From: Chitinophagaceae bacterium
GTDB taxonomy: Bacteria > Bacteroidota > Bacteroidia > Chitinophagales > Chitinophagaceae
DNA: 40,279 nt
Assembly (NCBI GenBank): GCA_947476485.1
Contig: CANJQU010000031.1
Location: 1-40,279, forward strand
Direction of reading: 5' to 3'
Part shown: piece by piece, positions 8,008-16,177 of the stretch
How the letters are laid out: each line of letters begins with the position of its first letter
How positions within the stretch are numbered: the first letter of the stretch is position 1
The notes under the pieces: generated by a model
Database searches by the model: none
What the model was told of the DNA's origin: nothing
The model's input: only the letters and a program-made list of their open reading frames with translations
Made by a program: the position numbers and the translations under genes

Positions 8008-8910
8008 ATGATCCTTCAGCAACCGCTTACCGATAATTTGGAACTCCTTGCCCGGCAGGTGGTGGAAGGCTTTATCTTAGGGTTGCATAAAAGCCCCTTT
8101 CATGGATTTTCGGTGGAATTTGCAGAGCATCGCCTGTATAATCCGGGCGATCCGATGCGGCACATAGACTGGCGGGTGTATGGCAGGACGGATAAGCTAT
8201 TTCTGAAGCGCTTTGAAGAAGAGACAAATTTGCGCTGCTGCCTGGTGCTGGACACTTCATCGTCCATGCAATTCCCTAAGGATGAAAAAAAGCTGAATAA
8301 GCTCCAGTTTTCGTGCGTGGCTGCAGCGAGCCTGATGCAGCTATTGAAGCGGCAGCTAGATGCTGCCTCGCTGGCCTTGTTCGATCAGAAAGTAAATTAT
8401 CTATCTGATTGTCGCTCGGCTCATAGTCACTACCGGATGCTAATGAACGAACTACAGAGGACGATGAATATCTCGTCTGAAAATATGGTGACCAATGCGG
8501 CTGGTGCGCTTCACCTGGTGGCCGAGCAAATGCACAAGCGGTCACTAATAGTTGTTTTTAGCGATATGATGGATGATGCCGAAAATATTGAAGATGTTTT
8601 TTCTGCGTTACAGCACCTGCGTTACAACAAGCATGAGGTTATTTTGTTTCATGTAGTTGATGGCGCTATGGAGCTCGATTTTGAATTTGAGAACCGTCCA
8701 TATGAATTTGTTGATATGGAAAGCGGGGAGCGTATAAAACTACAACCGCATCAGATAAAAGATCAATATGTTACTAAAATGCGACAGTTCCAGGAGTTGA
8801 TCGAAAATCGTTGCCATCAATACCAGATCGACAGGGTAGCTGTAGACCTCTCTAAGCCTGTGGAGGAAGTGCTGCACGCATTTTTAATTAAGCGGAATAA
8901 ATTGATGTAA
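8008..8910 (+). CDS. DUF58 domain-containing protein (VWA-like)
   Basis: A 300-residue protein with the full DUF58 signature. EHRLYNPGDPMRHIDWRVYGR (residues 40-60) is followed by TDKLFLKRFEEETNLRC and then a von Willebrand A-like strand with DTSSS (Asp82, Ser84, Ser86), a MIDAS-type metal site. A second strand SLIVVFSDMMD at about 177-187 fits the same fold. DUF58 proteins are normally encoded next to a MoxR-family AAA+ ATPase and are thought to act with it in protein or complex maturation. No such ATPase is in this window, so the partner lies elsewhere. No signal peptide or membrane segment is seen, so it should be cytoplasmic. It starts 91 bp after the antiporter gene and may be an independent unit. 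The biochemical role of the family is not settled. Confidence 0.88.
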   Translation: MILQQPLTDNLELLARQVVEGFILGLHKSPFHGFSVEFAEHRLYNPGDPMRHIDWRVYGRTDKLFLKRFEEETNLRCCLVLDTSSSMQFPKDEKKLNKLQFSCVAAASLMQLLKRQLDAASLALFDQKVNYLSDCRSAHSHYRMLMNELQRTMNISSENMVTNAAGALHLVAEQMHKRSLIVVFSDMMDDAENIEDVFSALQHLRYNKHEVILFHVVDGAMELDFEFENRPYEFVDMESGERIKLQPHQIKDQYVTKMRQFQELIENRCHQYQIDRVAVDLSKPVEEVLHAFLIKRNKLM

Positions 8911-8920
8911 TTTGGTGAGA

Positions 8921-8954
8921 TTTGATGAATTCCCGAGTTTTTTTGCTACATTTG
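8921..8954 (+). promoter_or_regulatory. Promoter of the yceD-rpmF-plsX operon
   Basis: TTTG at 8921-8924 and TACATTTG at 8947-8954 match the Bacteroidota -33 (TTTG) and -7 (TAnnTTTG) elements, with a 22-nt spacer that is slightly long. Transcription would begin near 8961, leaving a leader of about 80 nt before the yceD-like start. Confidence 0.5.
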
Positions 8955-9041
8955 CAGCCCGTTTGGAGTAAATGTAAGCAGCAGGCAGTTTAAGACTGTT
9001 ATTTGTAACTGCAAACTGTGAGCTTCGATCGGGAAACTGTA

Positions 9042-9614
9042 ATGAAGCATACCCGGGAATATGAGATAGCCTGGCAGGGATTGAAACCCGGACCACATAC
9101 CTACGTGTACGATATCGATGATCGGTTCATGCAGGAGCGGGAGGTGGATGAGAGTTTTAGTGATTGGGATGCGCGCATAACATTGGTCTTTGATAAGCAT
9201 GAGAGTTTCTTCATGTGCCATTTTGATGTAGATGGTCATGTTACAGTTCCGTGCGACAGGTGTGGGGATGATTTCAAGCTGAGGCTTTGGGACGAGTTCA
9301 ACCTCGTGATAAAGCTGACCGGTGATGATGACGCGAGTATAGAAGATGAGGATGATGTGGTCTTTATTCCGCGGAGTGAAACGGTGATAGACATCAGTAA
9401 CTGGCTTTATGAATTCATTTTGCTGAGTGTACCGTTGCAACATATACACCCGGATGATGAGCATGGTAAATCAGGATGCAATCCTGCAGCGTTGAACCTG
9501 CTGGATAAGCTTTCTGAACCGCCGGAACATAAAGAAAACCAGCTTTGGAAGGGCTTAGAAACGCTTAAGGATATAAAAGCCGATAAGCAGCCAAAGCAGG
9601 GGCCAAAGAAGTGA
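9042..9614 (+). CDS. yceD: DUF177 / YceD family protein
   Basis: A 190-residue cytoplasmic protein of the DUF177 (YceD) family. The N-terminus YEIAWQGLKPGPHTYVYDID and the Cys pair VPCDRCGDDF (Cys71, Cys74) in the middle are typical. An acidic stretch DDDASIEDEDDV follows, and the C-terminal tail is Lys/Pro-rich. The family is linked to 23S rRNA accumulation and is almost always encoded just before rpmF, as here. I prefer ATG 9042 because residues upstream of it (from GTG 9018) do not resemble family members and GGGAAA precedes the ATG as a weak ribosome site. The gene begins the yceD-rpmF-plsX cluster; 87 bp of AT-rich sequence lies before rpmF and may hold an extra promoter or leader. Confidence 0.8.
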   Translation: MKHTREYEIAWQGLKPGPHTYVYDIDDRFMQEREVDESFSDWDARITLVFDKHESFFMCHFDVDGHVTVPCDRCGDDFKLRLWDEFNLVIKLTGDDDASIEDEDDVVFIPRSETVIDISNWLYEFILLSVPLQHIHPDDEHGKSGCNPAALNLLDKLSEPPEHKENQLWKGLETLKDIKADKQPKQGPKK

Positions 9615-9701
9615 AATATAATTTTAGTAGGTAGTAAATAGTATATAGTACATTGTTAGTTGAAGTTTGTAATTAATTGTAAATCAAATAAATAAAGTAA
9701 A

Positions 9702-9917
9702 ATGCCTAATCCTAAAAGACGACATTCACAGCAGAGAGGAGCTAAGCGTCGTACACACTACAAGGCTACAGCAGAAACGTGGAGCACAGACAGCGTAACA
9801 GGTGAAACACATCTGCGTCACCGTGCTCACTGGGTAGAGGGAAAACTCTACTATCGTGGCAAAGTAGTGGTTGACAAAGCACCGGCAGCAGCCACCGAGG
9901 GTGAAACGAATCAATAA
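9702..9917 (+). CDS. rpmF: Large ribosomal subunit protein bL32
   Basis: A 71-residue basic protein beginning [19 protein letters not shown], the characteristic bL32 N-terminus. It is a component of the 50S subunit. The usual C-terminal region follows ([20 protein letters not shown]) and then a short acidic/Ala tail. No Cys residues are present, so this is the zinc-independent form. Position between the yceD-like gene and plsX (17 bp before plsX) is the conserved arrangement seen across bacteria, coupling a ribosomal protein to phospholipid synthesis. Confidence 0.96.
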   Translation: MPNPKRRHSQQRGAKRRTHYKATAETWSTDSVTGETHLRHRAHWVEGKLYYRGKVVVDKAPAAATEGETNQ

Positions 9918-9934
9918 CTTATTATTTTCAGTTA

Positions 9935-10891
9935 ATGAAGATAGGGCTTGACATTATGGGCGGGGACTATGCCCCCGCCGAACCCATAAAAGGAGTGCAA
10001 TCATACTTTGAGCAGGTGTCGGATTCGTCGGTACACCTGTTTCTGATAGGAGATGCAAATGCGGCAGCCCCATTCCTTCCTTTAATAGATGCTTATCATC
10101 ACCGCTTCACATTTGTTGAGGCGGCGGAGGTAATAGGTATGCACGAGCATCCCACAAAAGCACTTAAAGAAAAGCCAAACTCAAGCATTGCTGTTGGGTT
10201 TGGCATGCTTATGAAGGGTAAGATCGATGCGTTCATCAGTGCTGGCAATACCGGCGCCATGATGGTCGGGGCCATGTATACGGTAAAAGCAATAGAGGGC
10301 ATACTTCGCCCCACTATTGCTACGCCTCTGCCTCGAACTGACGGAAAGCACAACTTCCTGCTCGACTCAGGTATCAATGCTGATTGTAAACCAGAACACC
10401 TCGTGCAGTTTGCCGAAATGGGGTCGCTCTATTCGCAATATGTGCTTGGTATTGATAAACCGCGTGTAGGCCTGCTGAACCTCGGTGAGGAAGAAGGTAA
10501 GGGCAATATTCTTTGCCAGGCCACCTTCCCATTGCTGAAAGAGAATGGCAACATTAATTTTATCGGCAATGTAGAGGGCAGGGATGTCTTTATTGACAAA
10601 GCTGAAGTCATTGTGTGCGAAGGCTTCGTAGGCAATGTGCTGCTAAAGATGGCAGAGTCGATCTACGACATTTTCAAAGTGCAGAAGGGTTTTGATGATC
10701 CATTCCTCGATAACTTCAATTTTGAGAAATACGGAGGTACCCCGATCCTTGGTATCAATAGCCCGGTGATCATCAGTCATGGTATAGCGCATGCTTATGC
10801 CTTCAGGAATATGATCGATGCAGCCAGTAAGATCGTGAGTTCCAACCTCATAGAAAAGCTTAAGGAGCAATTCAAGCAGGCGACAGTGTAG
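9935..10891 (+). CDS. plsX: Phosphate acyltransferase PlsX
   Basis: A 318-residue protein starting MKIGLDIMGGDYAPAEPIKG, the diagnostic PlsX N-terminus. Further family segments are SAGNTGAMMVGAMY, PLPRTDGKHNFLLDSGINADCKP and GNVEGRDVF. PlsX makes acyl-phosphate from acyl-ACP, the first committed step feeding PlsY in bacterial phosphatidic acid synthesis; it is a peripheral membrane protein. Length is normal for the family. In many Bacteroidota the next gene is fabH, but here plsX is followed 33 bp later by an alpha/beta hydrolase, so the fatty-acid genes have been separated from it. Confidence 0.96.
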   Translation: MKIGLDIMGGDYAPAEPIKGVQSYFEQVSDSSVHLFLIGDANAAAPFLPLIDAYHHRFTFVEAAEVIGMHEHPTKALKEKPNSSIAVGFGMLMKGKIDAFISAGNTGAMMVGAMYTVKAIEGILRPTIATPLPRTDGKHNFLLDSGINADCKPEHLVQFAEMGSLYSQYVLGIDKPRVGLLNLGEEEGKGNILCQATFPLLKENGNINFIGNVEGRDVFIDKAEVIVCEGFVGNVLLKMAESIYDIFKVQKGFDDPFLDNFNFEKYGGTPILGINSPVIISHGIAHAYAFRNMIDAASKIVSSNLIEKLKEQFKQATV

Positions 10892-10924
10892 TCCTCTATT
10901 TTCAGCTTACCTCATACAGCCGTT

Positions 10925-11569
10925 ATGCAGCGAATCTATTGTATCAGCGGCATGGGTGCTGATGAGCGGATATTCACGAAGCTCTCCGTTCCGGGATATG
11001 AGCTTGTGCCGGTGAAATGGACATCATATGACAAGAATGATACCTTAGCAACCTACGCTCAAAAACTCACCAAACAAATACCTGAGGAAAACCCGATTAT
11101 ATTGGGATTGTCGCTTGGTGGAATGCTGTCTGTGGAAGTAGGAAAGATCGTTCAATGCCAAAAGATATTCCTCGTATCAAGCGCAAAAACCACTGCAGAG
11201 CTACCCCGTATTGGCCGAAAGCCTTTTCTGAAAAGTGTGATACAGACATTGCCGCCTGGTTTTTTTGGACACGCCAACCTAATGAATTTCAACGTAATAG
11301 GGGCGGAAACGGAAGATGATCGTGAGCTGCTTAAAGCCATGATGCGTGACACCGATCCCGGCTTTATTAAATGGTCATTAGGTGCGGTTGTGGGTTGGAA
11401 TAATGCCAGTTACCCAAAAGAGATTTTCCATATTCATGGCACCGCAGATAAGATCATTCCCGCAAAAAATGTACGTGCAGATCACTGGGTGAAGGGTGGA
11501 ACACATATCATGGTTTACAACCGGGCGGCTGAAGTGAGTGAAATAATTTCTAATTGTCTCCGTGCTTAA
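10925..11569 (+). CDS. Small alpha/beta hydrolase
   Basis: A 214-residue cytoplasmic protein with an alpha/beta-hydrolase layout. The N-terminal strand IYCISGMGADERIF carries the oxyanion region. The nucleophile elbow is GLSLGG (Ser63), the acid is probably Asp175 in HIHGTADKIIP, and the base His194 is in GGTHIMV. The short length means little or no cap domain. The family contains esterases, thioesterases and lipases, and the substrate cannot be deduced. It lies 33 bp after plsX on the same strand and may be part of that transcript, which would suggest an acyl-ester substrate (weak inference). No signal peptide is seen. Confidence 0.8.
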   Translation: MQRIYCISGMGADERIFTKLSVPGYELVPVKWTSYDKNDTLATYAQKLTKQIPEENPIILGLSLGGMLSVEVGKIVQCQKIFLVSSAKTTAELPRIGRKPFLKSVIQTLPPGFFGHANLMNFNVIGAETEDDRELLKAMMRDTDPGFIKWSLGAVVGWNNASYPKEIFHIHGTADKIIPAKNVRADHWVKGGTHIMVYNRAAEVSEIISNCLRA

Positions 11570-11596
11570 GTAAATTTACAGAAGCAGCCATTCTTA

Positions 11597-12139
11597 ATGA
11601 TCTTCCTGAAACACATAGATACGCCGGTTGGGAAAATGCGTATAGGCGCCAGCGACGAGGGTATCTGCCTGTTCGACTTCCAATACCGGAAGAGTATAGA
11701 TGCCATCATGAAACGGATAGAGACCCTCAGCGGGCAACAATTTGCGGAGGGGGAGCATGTGCACTTTAAATTACTGGAAACACAGATCGGCGAATATTTT
11801 GTGGGTACCCGAACGGAATTCGACCTGCCACTGCATCTTGTGGGCACTCCCTTTCAGAAGCGGGTTTGGGAAGGGTTGATGAAAATACCTTATGGCGAAA
11901 CAAGGTCGTATAAGCAACAGTCCATTTTCCTGGGCGATGAAAAGGCAATAAGGGCAGTGGCCGGCGCTAACGGGGAGAATGGAATTGCCATTATTATTCC
12001 TTGCCACAGGGTTATAGGTACAAACGGCAGCCTTACCGGTTACGGCGGCGGGTTGCAGCGCAAGAAGTGGTTGCTGGATCATGAGTGGAAGCACTCAGGT
12101 AAAAGCGGGCAAGGGGAATTGTTTGCTCCCAGCGTTTAA
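11597..12139 (+). CDS. ogt: Methylated-DNA--[protein]-cysteine S-methyltransferase (O6-alkylguanine-DNA alkyltransferase)
   Basis: A 180-residue suicide DNA-repair protein. The acceptor motif IPCHRVIG places the active Cys at residue 136. The helix-turn-helix region KRVWEGLMKIPYGETRSY (about 88-105) and AVAGANGEN (about 120-127) are standard. LTGYGGGLQRKKWLLDHE follows the active site as in Ogt. It removes O6-methyl/alkyl groups from guanine by irreversible transfer to the Cys. No Ada regulatory domain is fused. The C-terminal extension ends GQGELFAPSV, which contains a QxxLF-type pentapeptide resembling a sliding-clamp ligand (see findings). The gene lies 27 bp after the hydrolase gene. Confidence 0.94.
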   Translation: MIFLKHIDTPVGKMRIGASDEGICLFDFQYRKSIDAIMKRIETLSGQQFAEGEHVHFKLLETQIGEYFVGTRTEFDLPLHLVGTPFQKRVWEGLMKIPYGETRSYKQQSIFLGDEKAIRAVAGANGENGIAIIIPCHRVIGTNGSLTGYGGGLQRKKWLLDHEWKHSGKSGQGELFAPSV

Positions 12140-12195
12140 TTTTATAACAGTTGAAATGTAAGTTTTAGTTTATTTTTACACCATAAATTTCTCAT

Positions 12196-12615
12196 ATGGG
12201 GCTTATTTATGCAGATATTGAGTTGATAAATGGTGATGACCTTGCCTTATCTCGTAAATTTATCATTGGTGAGGAAGAGGTGAAGCGCATGCACGTAAAT
12301 ATGCTCGTTGATACTGGCTCCTATATGTTAGCCATTAATGAGAATATTCAAGAACAACTACAATTTCCGGTTGTTGATAAAAGGAAGGCTCAACTAGCCA
12401 ATGGGCATATTGTGGAATGCGACGTTGTGGCTCCTGTAGAACTTAGATTCAAAAACAGAGCTACTACATGCCGGGCACTCGTTTTGCCTGCTGATTGTGA
12501 GCCATTACTTGGTGCAATTCCATTGGAAGATCTTGATGTATTAATTCATCCGCTAAGACAGGAATTAATTGTAAATCCGGATCATCCATATTTTGCTGTT
12601 ACAAAGTTGAAATAA
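12196..12615 (+). CDS. Retropepsin-like (clan AA) aspartyl protease family protein
   Basis: A 139-residue protein with a single aspartyl-protease half-domain. The catalytic triplet is in MLVDTGSYMLAI (Asp39-Thr40-Gly41), and the second hydrophobic-glycine element is PLLGAIPLEDLDVLI near residues 107-121. As in retroviral proteases, an active enzyme would be a homodimer supplying two Asp residues. It has no signal peptide, so it is presumably cytoplasmic. Free-standing members are common in bacteria and their substrates are largely unknown. The gene converges on the DUF763 gene, with only 10 bp between the stop codons. Its codon usage and AT content look slightly different from the upstream genes, but not enough to claim transfer. 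Confidence 0.75.
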   Translation: MGLIYADIELINGDDLALSRKFIIGEEEVKRMHVNMLVDTGSYMLAINENIQEQLQFPVVDKRKAQLANGHIVECDVVAPVELRFKNRATTCRALVLPADCEPLLGAIPLEDLDVLIHPLRQELIVNPDHPYFAVTKLK

Positions 12616-12625
12616 TCTGGAATAA

Positions 12626-13840
12626 TTAGAACAACGTCAATTGCCCATCCCCCGGTTTGTCCTTCGGTGGCTTTGCTTTCCCAAATACCGTCCGTCCGCC
12701 ATACTTCCAGGAATCAGTCCGTTCACGTTCGATAAGCTGCTCAAAATTATCGTTCGGGATAAAGTCCTGTTCCAGCCGTTTTGCGGCCTTTGAGAGGTTT
12801 TTTATGGCTTCGTTTTTATCATTGATACCGAGTTTGGCGCGGTTCACTGCGTTTTCAAGCGTCTGTATTGCCTCGTCGTAAACATGGGTAGGGACGGGGA
12901 ATGGATGTCCATCCTTGCCGCCGTGTGCAAATGAGAAACGGGCTGGGTCTTCGAAACGTGAGGGCGTACCGTGGATGACCTCACTCACCAATACCAGTGA
13001 TTGCAATGTGCGCGGGCCAAGGCCTTCGAGCAGGAGCAATGATTCCATATCCAGGTGTTCCTTTTCATAAGCCACCGCCAGCACACTTCCCAGTCTTTTC
13101 AGGTCCACATCCTTTGCTTTCACATCATGATGCGAAGGCATGACGAGTTTCTTTATTTCGGGCAGCAGCTTCTCCGGATTTTCCTGCGTGAGCTGCAATA
13201 TGCCGGCCCGCGTTGCATCGGCATGCTTGTCGGTAATGTTGATGATCTGCCCCTGGCTTTTGCCATAGATGAAGGTGTGCGGCTCTTCAACAAACGATGC
13301 AAGAGTAGGCGAGTGCCAGTGATAGCGGCGTGCCATGCCGTTGGCATCGTTCATGCCTTGTTGTATTACTGACCAGTCACCATCACTGCTGAGGACAAAT
13401 GAGTGCAGGTACAATTGATAGCCATCCTGTATGGCGGTATTGTCCACCTTCGCAGAGAGCTTGCTGCTGCGCACCAGCAGATCTCCGTTCAGGCCGGTTT
13501 GTTCGGCAATGCGCATCAGCTCAGCGGGTGTTTCTCTTGAGAACTTCCCCTTGCCACCACATATATAGATCCCCAGTTCTTTGGATCGCTCGTTCACAGA
13601 TCTTTTGAGAGCACCCATTACGGAAGTCGTTATACCTGATGAGTGCCAGTCCATCCCCAGCACGCAGCCAAGCGCCTGAAACCAGAATGGGTCACTGAGC
13701 CGCTGCAGGACAGCAGCCCGGCCATATTCCTGTACTATAGCCTCAACGATCGCTACGCCAAGTTTGCTCATACGCTGGTAAAGCCAGGGTGGCACCTGGC
13801 CATAGTGCAGCGGCATATCAGCATAGGAACGGCTGGCCAT
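12626..13840 (-). CDS. DUF763 domain-containing protein with a C-terminal clamp-like peptide
   Basis: A 404-residue protein that I recognise as DUF763 from the N-terminal block ADMPLHYGQVPPWL, from FWFQALGCVLGMDWHSSGITTSV and from the central HSFVLSSDGDWSVIQQGMN. The segment ESLLLLEGLGPRTLQSLVLVSEVIHG (266-291) resembles a helix-hairpin-helix DNA-binding turn. The family's function is unknown. The last five residues are QLTLF (400-404), a close match to the bacterial beta-sliding-clamp binding consensus QL[S/D]LF, and they sit on a Lys/Pro/Gly-rich flexible tail. Together these suggest a cytoplasmic role in DNA metabolism, which is inference. A TAACTTTA -7-like box lies on the minus strand at 13860-13867, about 20 bp before the start. 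Confidence 0.85.
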   Translation of the reverse strand: MASRSYADMPLHYGQVPPWLYQRMSKLGVAIVEAIVQEYGRAAVLQRLSDPFWFQALGCVLGMDWHSSGITTSVMGALKRSVNERSKELGIYICGGKGKFSRETPAELMRIAEQTGLNGDLLVRSSKLSAKVDNTAIQDGYQLYLHSFVLSSDGDWSVIQQGMNDANGMARRYHWHSPTLASFVEEPHTFIYGKSQGQIINITDKHADATRAGILQLTQENPEKLLPEIKKLVMPSHHDVKAKDVDLKRLGSVLAVAYEKEHLDMESLLLLEGLGPRTLQSLVLVSEVIHGTPSRFEDPARFSFAHGGKDGHPFPVPTHVYDEAIQTLENAVNRAKLGINDKNEAIKNLSKAAKRLEQDFIPNDNFEQLIERERTDSWKYGGRTVFGKAKPPKDKPGDGQLTLF

Positions 13841-13922
13841 AATCCAGTTTTGATCTTATTAAAGTTACTGATTCTGCCGCAATAATGCGATAGGATCAGC
13901 GCCACCTGGTAACGCCGGTGGG

Positions 13923-14360
13923 CTAGTGCTTTTTCATGCCTTCAAGATACCCGTTCAATTGTAATACCCGCGCCCGCACAATATCTATGCGGCCGGCCTG
14001 GCGCATCATGCACCACTTGCTTCCCGGATAGTTAAACATATTATTGTATGAAGTGAATTCGGCATCCCGGTAGGCTTTCCATGCCGTCTGCGATTGTTTC
14101 ATAGCCGCTTTATCCTTTGTTTTCTTAAGGGCTTTCATCAGCTTGCCGTAGGTCTTGTCCATTTCTTTGTTCCACTTACCATAGGCTGCAAAAGCACAGG
14201 TGTTAATGTTTCCGGAGGAGGTGTCTTTAGAAACACATTCCCTGAATGCAATATCTATTGCATCTTCTTTTGCCGACTGTGCGTATGCTGCTGTAGAGAG
14301 CGAACATAACAGAAGAAAGAGCAGCGTTATTTTCAACCGGGCTATTTTTTTCATCATCAA
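13923..14360 (-). CDS. LprI-like (DUF1311) secreted protein
   Basis: A 145-residue exported protein. The signal peptide covers residues 1-27, with a likely signal peptidase I site at AYA|QSAK. The mature part fits the lysozyme-inhibitor LprI/DUF1311 domain: paired Cys (ECVSK... NTCAFAAY), MDKTYGKLMKALKK, and the hallmark QTAWKAYRDAEF at about residues 91-102. A further Cys lies in KWCMMRQAGR. Named members inhibit lysozyme, but the domain is broad and many members are uncharacterised, so inhibitor function is only a possibility. The gene lies 38 bp downstream of a PMT-type glycosyltransferase on the same strand and may be cotranscribed with it. Confidence 0.75.
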   Translation of the reverse strand: MMMKKIARLKITLLFLLLCSLSTAAYAQSAKEDAIDIAFRECVSKDTSSGNINTCAFAAYGKWNKEMDKTYGKLMKALKKTKDKAAMKQSQTAWKAYRDAEFTSYNNMFNYPGSKWCMMRQAGRIDIVRARVLQLNGYLEGMKKH

Positions 14361-14398
14361 ATATACTTATTGATTTACGATCACCTTCGCAGGATACG

Positions 14399-15970
14399 TT
14401 AGTTTTTTATATAAATTTCGGCCCAGACTTTTCCTTTCTCAATTCGCCGTGCCAGATGGAATTTGGGCAGCTTTTTCAAGTCGGGGTAGCGCACATCTAT
14501 CTCTATATTATCAAACACCATGTATTGCGTACTATCATCGAACTTCCAGGCAACGTTTTTGAAAGCCTTTTCGGTATGCAGAAAGCCGCTGGCCGGATCA
14601 GTGAGGTGCTGCAATGTTAAAAATGAGCCTGTGGAAATGTTCTCATTGCCTGTAGCATTCTTCTCAAAGTAGTCCACCACTCCCTGTTGCACCTCCAGTG
14701 CATCAAACGAGCCACGATCGGCATCTCCCCAGTTATCGTTGGCGATATATGCACCTGCTCCAGTCACCAGTATCGTAAGCACAACAGCGTAGTACAATCT
14801 TGGCTCAATAAGGTTAATGAGCGTATTTAGTGAGGCCGCGGTAACAAAAAGCAATGGTATCATTGCTGCCAGCAGGTACCTTGCGGTAAAGAAATTCATG
14901 GAAGAGAAACACAGGAAGCAGAAAATGAAAAGGACACTTAGTCTTAGCAACAGCCGTTGATTTGCATCGGGATAATATTTTCTGTCGCTGTACACATATA
15001 TAAACCAAAGCCCCGAAAAAATAAATACCAGGAAGAAGGGAATGCTCGGTAACAGGCGTCCCGCCCGCATATCATCAACGAAGTAATAGACGCATACAAC
15101 AGGTAATATTACTACCAGGAGCCTGAGGTGTCTTTGCCTGAACGCGGCAACAACGGCCAGAATGACCAAAAGCAGAAAGTTATATTGCCGGGACTGGTAT
15201 ACGAAAATGCAGTGTAGACTCCCGATGCGGAAAGAATACCAAAACCGATCCCAGTCAAACTTAACCAGGTCTGAATACAATGGGAAGACATACCAGCCTC
15301 TAAGGTGTTTCTGTACCAGGAAGAAGATGCCGATCAGGATGCAGGGTATGCCCACAGAAAGCAATTTGGCCATGCGCTCCCTGAATGGAAGCTCTTTGTT
15401 GCGTGATGCGGCCAGCGCATCAATTCCCAGCACAAATCCCATAATCAGTCCACTCTCTTTTGTGTAAAACACCATTGTGAGACATAGGGCTGTCAGGATG
15501 TACCTTTCCTTCACATAGAAAACAAGGCTCAGAAAGCTAAGGAATGCGACCAGCATTTCGAATAACACCATCGCCGACTGCACAAAGAACATTTCCTGTA
15601 TTGATACCAGCAACAAAGCCAGGGTGGCCATTCGCTTGCCAAACAAACTAAGGCTGGTTTCATAAATAGAAATAAGAAACAATACAGAGATCAGCAACGC
15701 GAACGAATGCATGGATACATGTGAATCACCGAAAATGTGCATCCACATTGCCGCGATGGCGTGAAAGAACAGCGGATGCCCTCGTGATAGTTCCGGGTCC
15801 ATGGCGCCGGGCATGAGGCTGATGCCATGATGATACATATCTCTAATGGCAACGGCATAAGGCCAGCTTTCATCCCAGTAGTAGGCATAATTCAGATAGG
15901 GTGCGCGGCATAAAATAAACATAGCGCTAATAGTGAACGCAGGGAGGCGTTCGTTGATCTTAGAAAACAT
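14399..15970 (-). CDS. GT39/PMT-like membrane glycosyltransferase
   Basis: A 523-residue integral membrane protein with roughly 11 hydrophobic helices followed by a soluble C-terminal domain of about 120 residues. The first extracytoplasmic loop has YYWDESWPY with Asp33-Glu34, the catalytic Asp arrangement of GT-C enzymes of the PMT/ArnT superfamily. A second loop motif RGHPLFFHAIAAMW follows. Such enzymes transfer a sugar from a polyprenyl-phosphate donor to protein or lipid on the periplasmic face of the inner membrane. Donor and acceptor cannot be read here. The C-terminal part (EKNATGNENISTGSF onward) is periplasmic-like. It is the first gene of a possible two-gene unit with the LprI-like gene. 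Confidence 0.82.
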   Translation of the reverse strand: MFSKINERLPAFTISAMFILCRAPYLNYAYYWDESWPYAVAIRDMYHHGISLMPGAMDPELSRGHPLFFHAIAAMWMHIFGDSHVSMHSFALLISVLFLISIYETSLSLFGKRMATLALLLVSIQEMFFVQSAMVLFEMLVAFLSFLSLVFYVKERYILTALCLTMVFYTKESGLIMGFVLGIDALAASRNKELPFRERMAKLLSVGIPCILIGIFFLVQKHLRGWYVFPLYSDLVKFDWDRFWYSFRIGSLHCIFVYQSRQYNFLLLVILAVVAAFRQRHLRLLVVILPVVCVYYFVDDMRAGRLLPSIPFFLVFIFSGLWFIYVYSDRKYYPDANQRLLLRLSVLFIFCFLCFSSMNFFTARYLLAAMIPLLFVTAASLNTLINLIEPRLYYAVVLTILVTGAGAYIANDNWGDADRGSFDALEVQQGVVDYFEKNATGNENISTGSFLTLQHLTDPASGFLHTEKAFKNVAWKFDDSTQYMVFDNIEIDVRYPDLKKLPKFHLARRIEKGKVWAEIYIKN

Positions 15971-16177
15971 GATAGGGCTTTAGAAGCTTTTATGAAATAG
16001 GTATTCAAAACCATAAATCCTTAAAATTATTGTGCAGAACAAAGCGCAATAGAAGATAATACATTGCGTGGTTACCATTGTATCGGACAAAAAATCCCCC
16101 GATTATTCACTTTCCATAATCAGGTTTTATTAAAGTGTAAATCGTACTTTCGCACCTTAAAATAAAAAAAGCAACAG

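Noticed and set aside
8946-9464. 172-residue minus-strand frame over the yceD-like gene
   Set aside because: It covers the yceD-rpmF-plsX promoter and the well-supported YceD family gene on the other strand.
13898-13921. CCACC/GGTGG inverted repeat after the LprI-like gene as a terminator
   Set aside because: The stem is only about 5 bp and there is no T-run on the minus strand.
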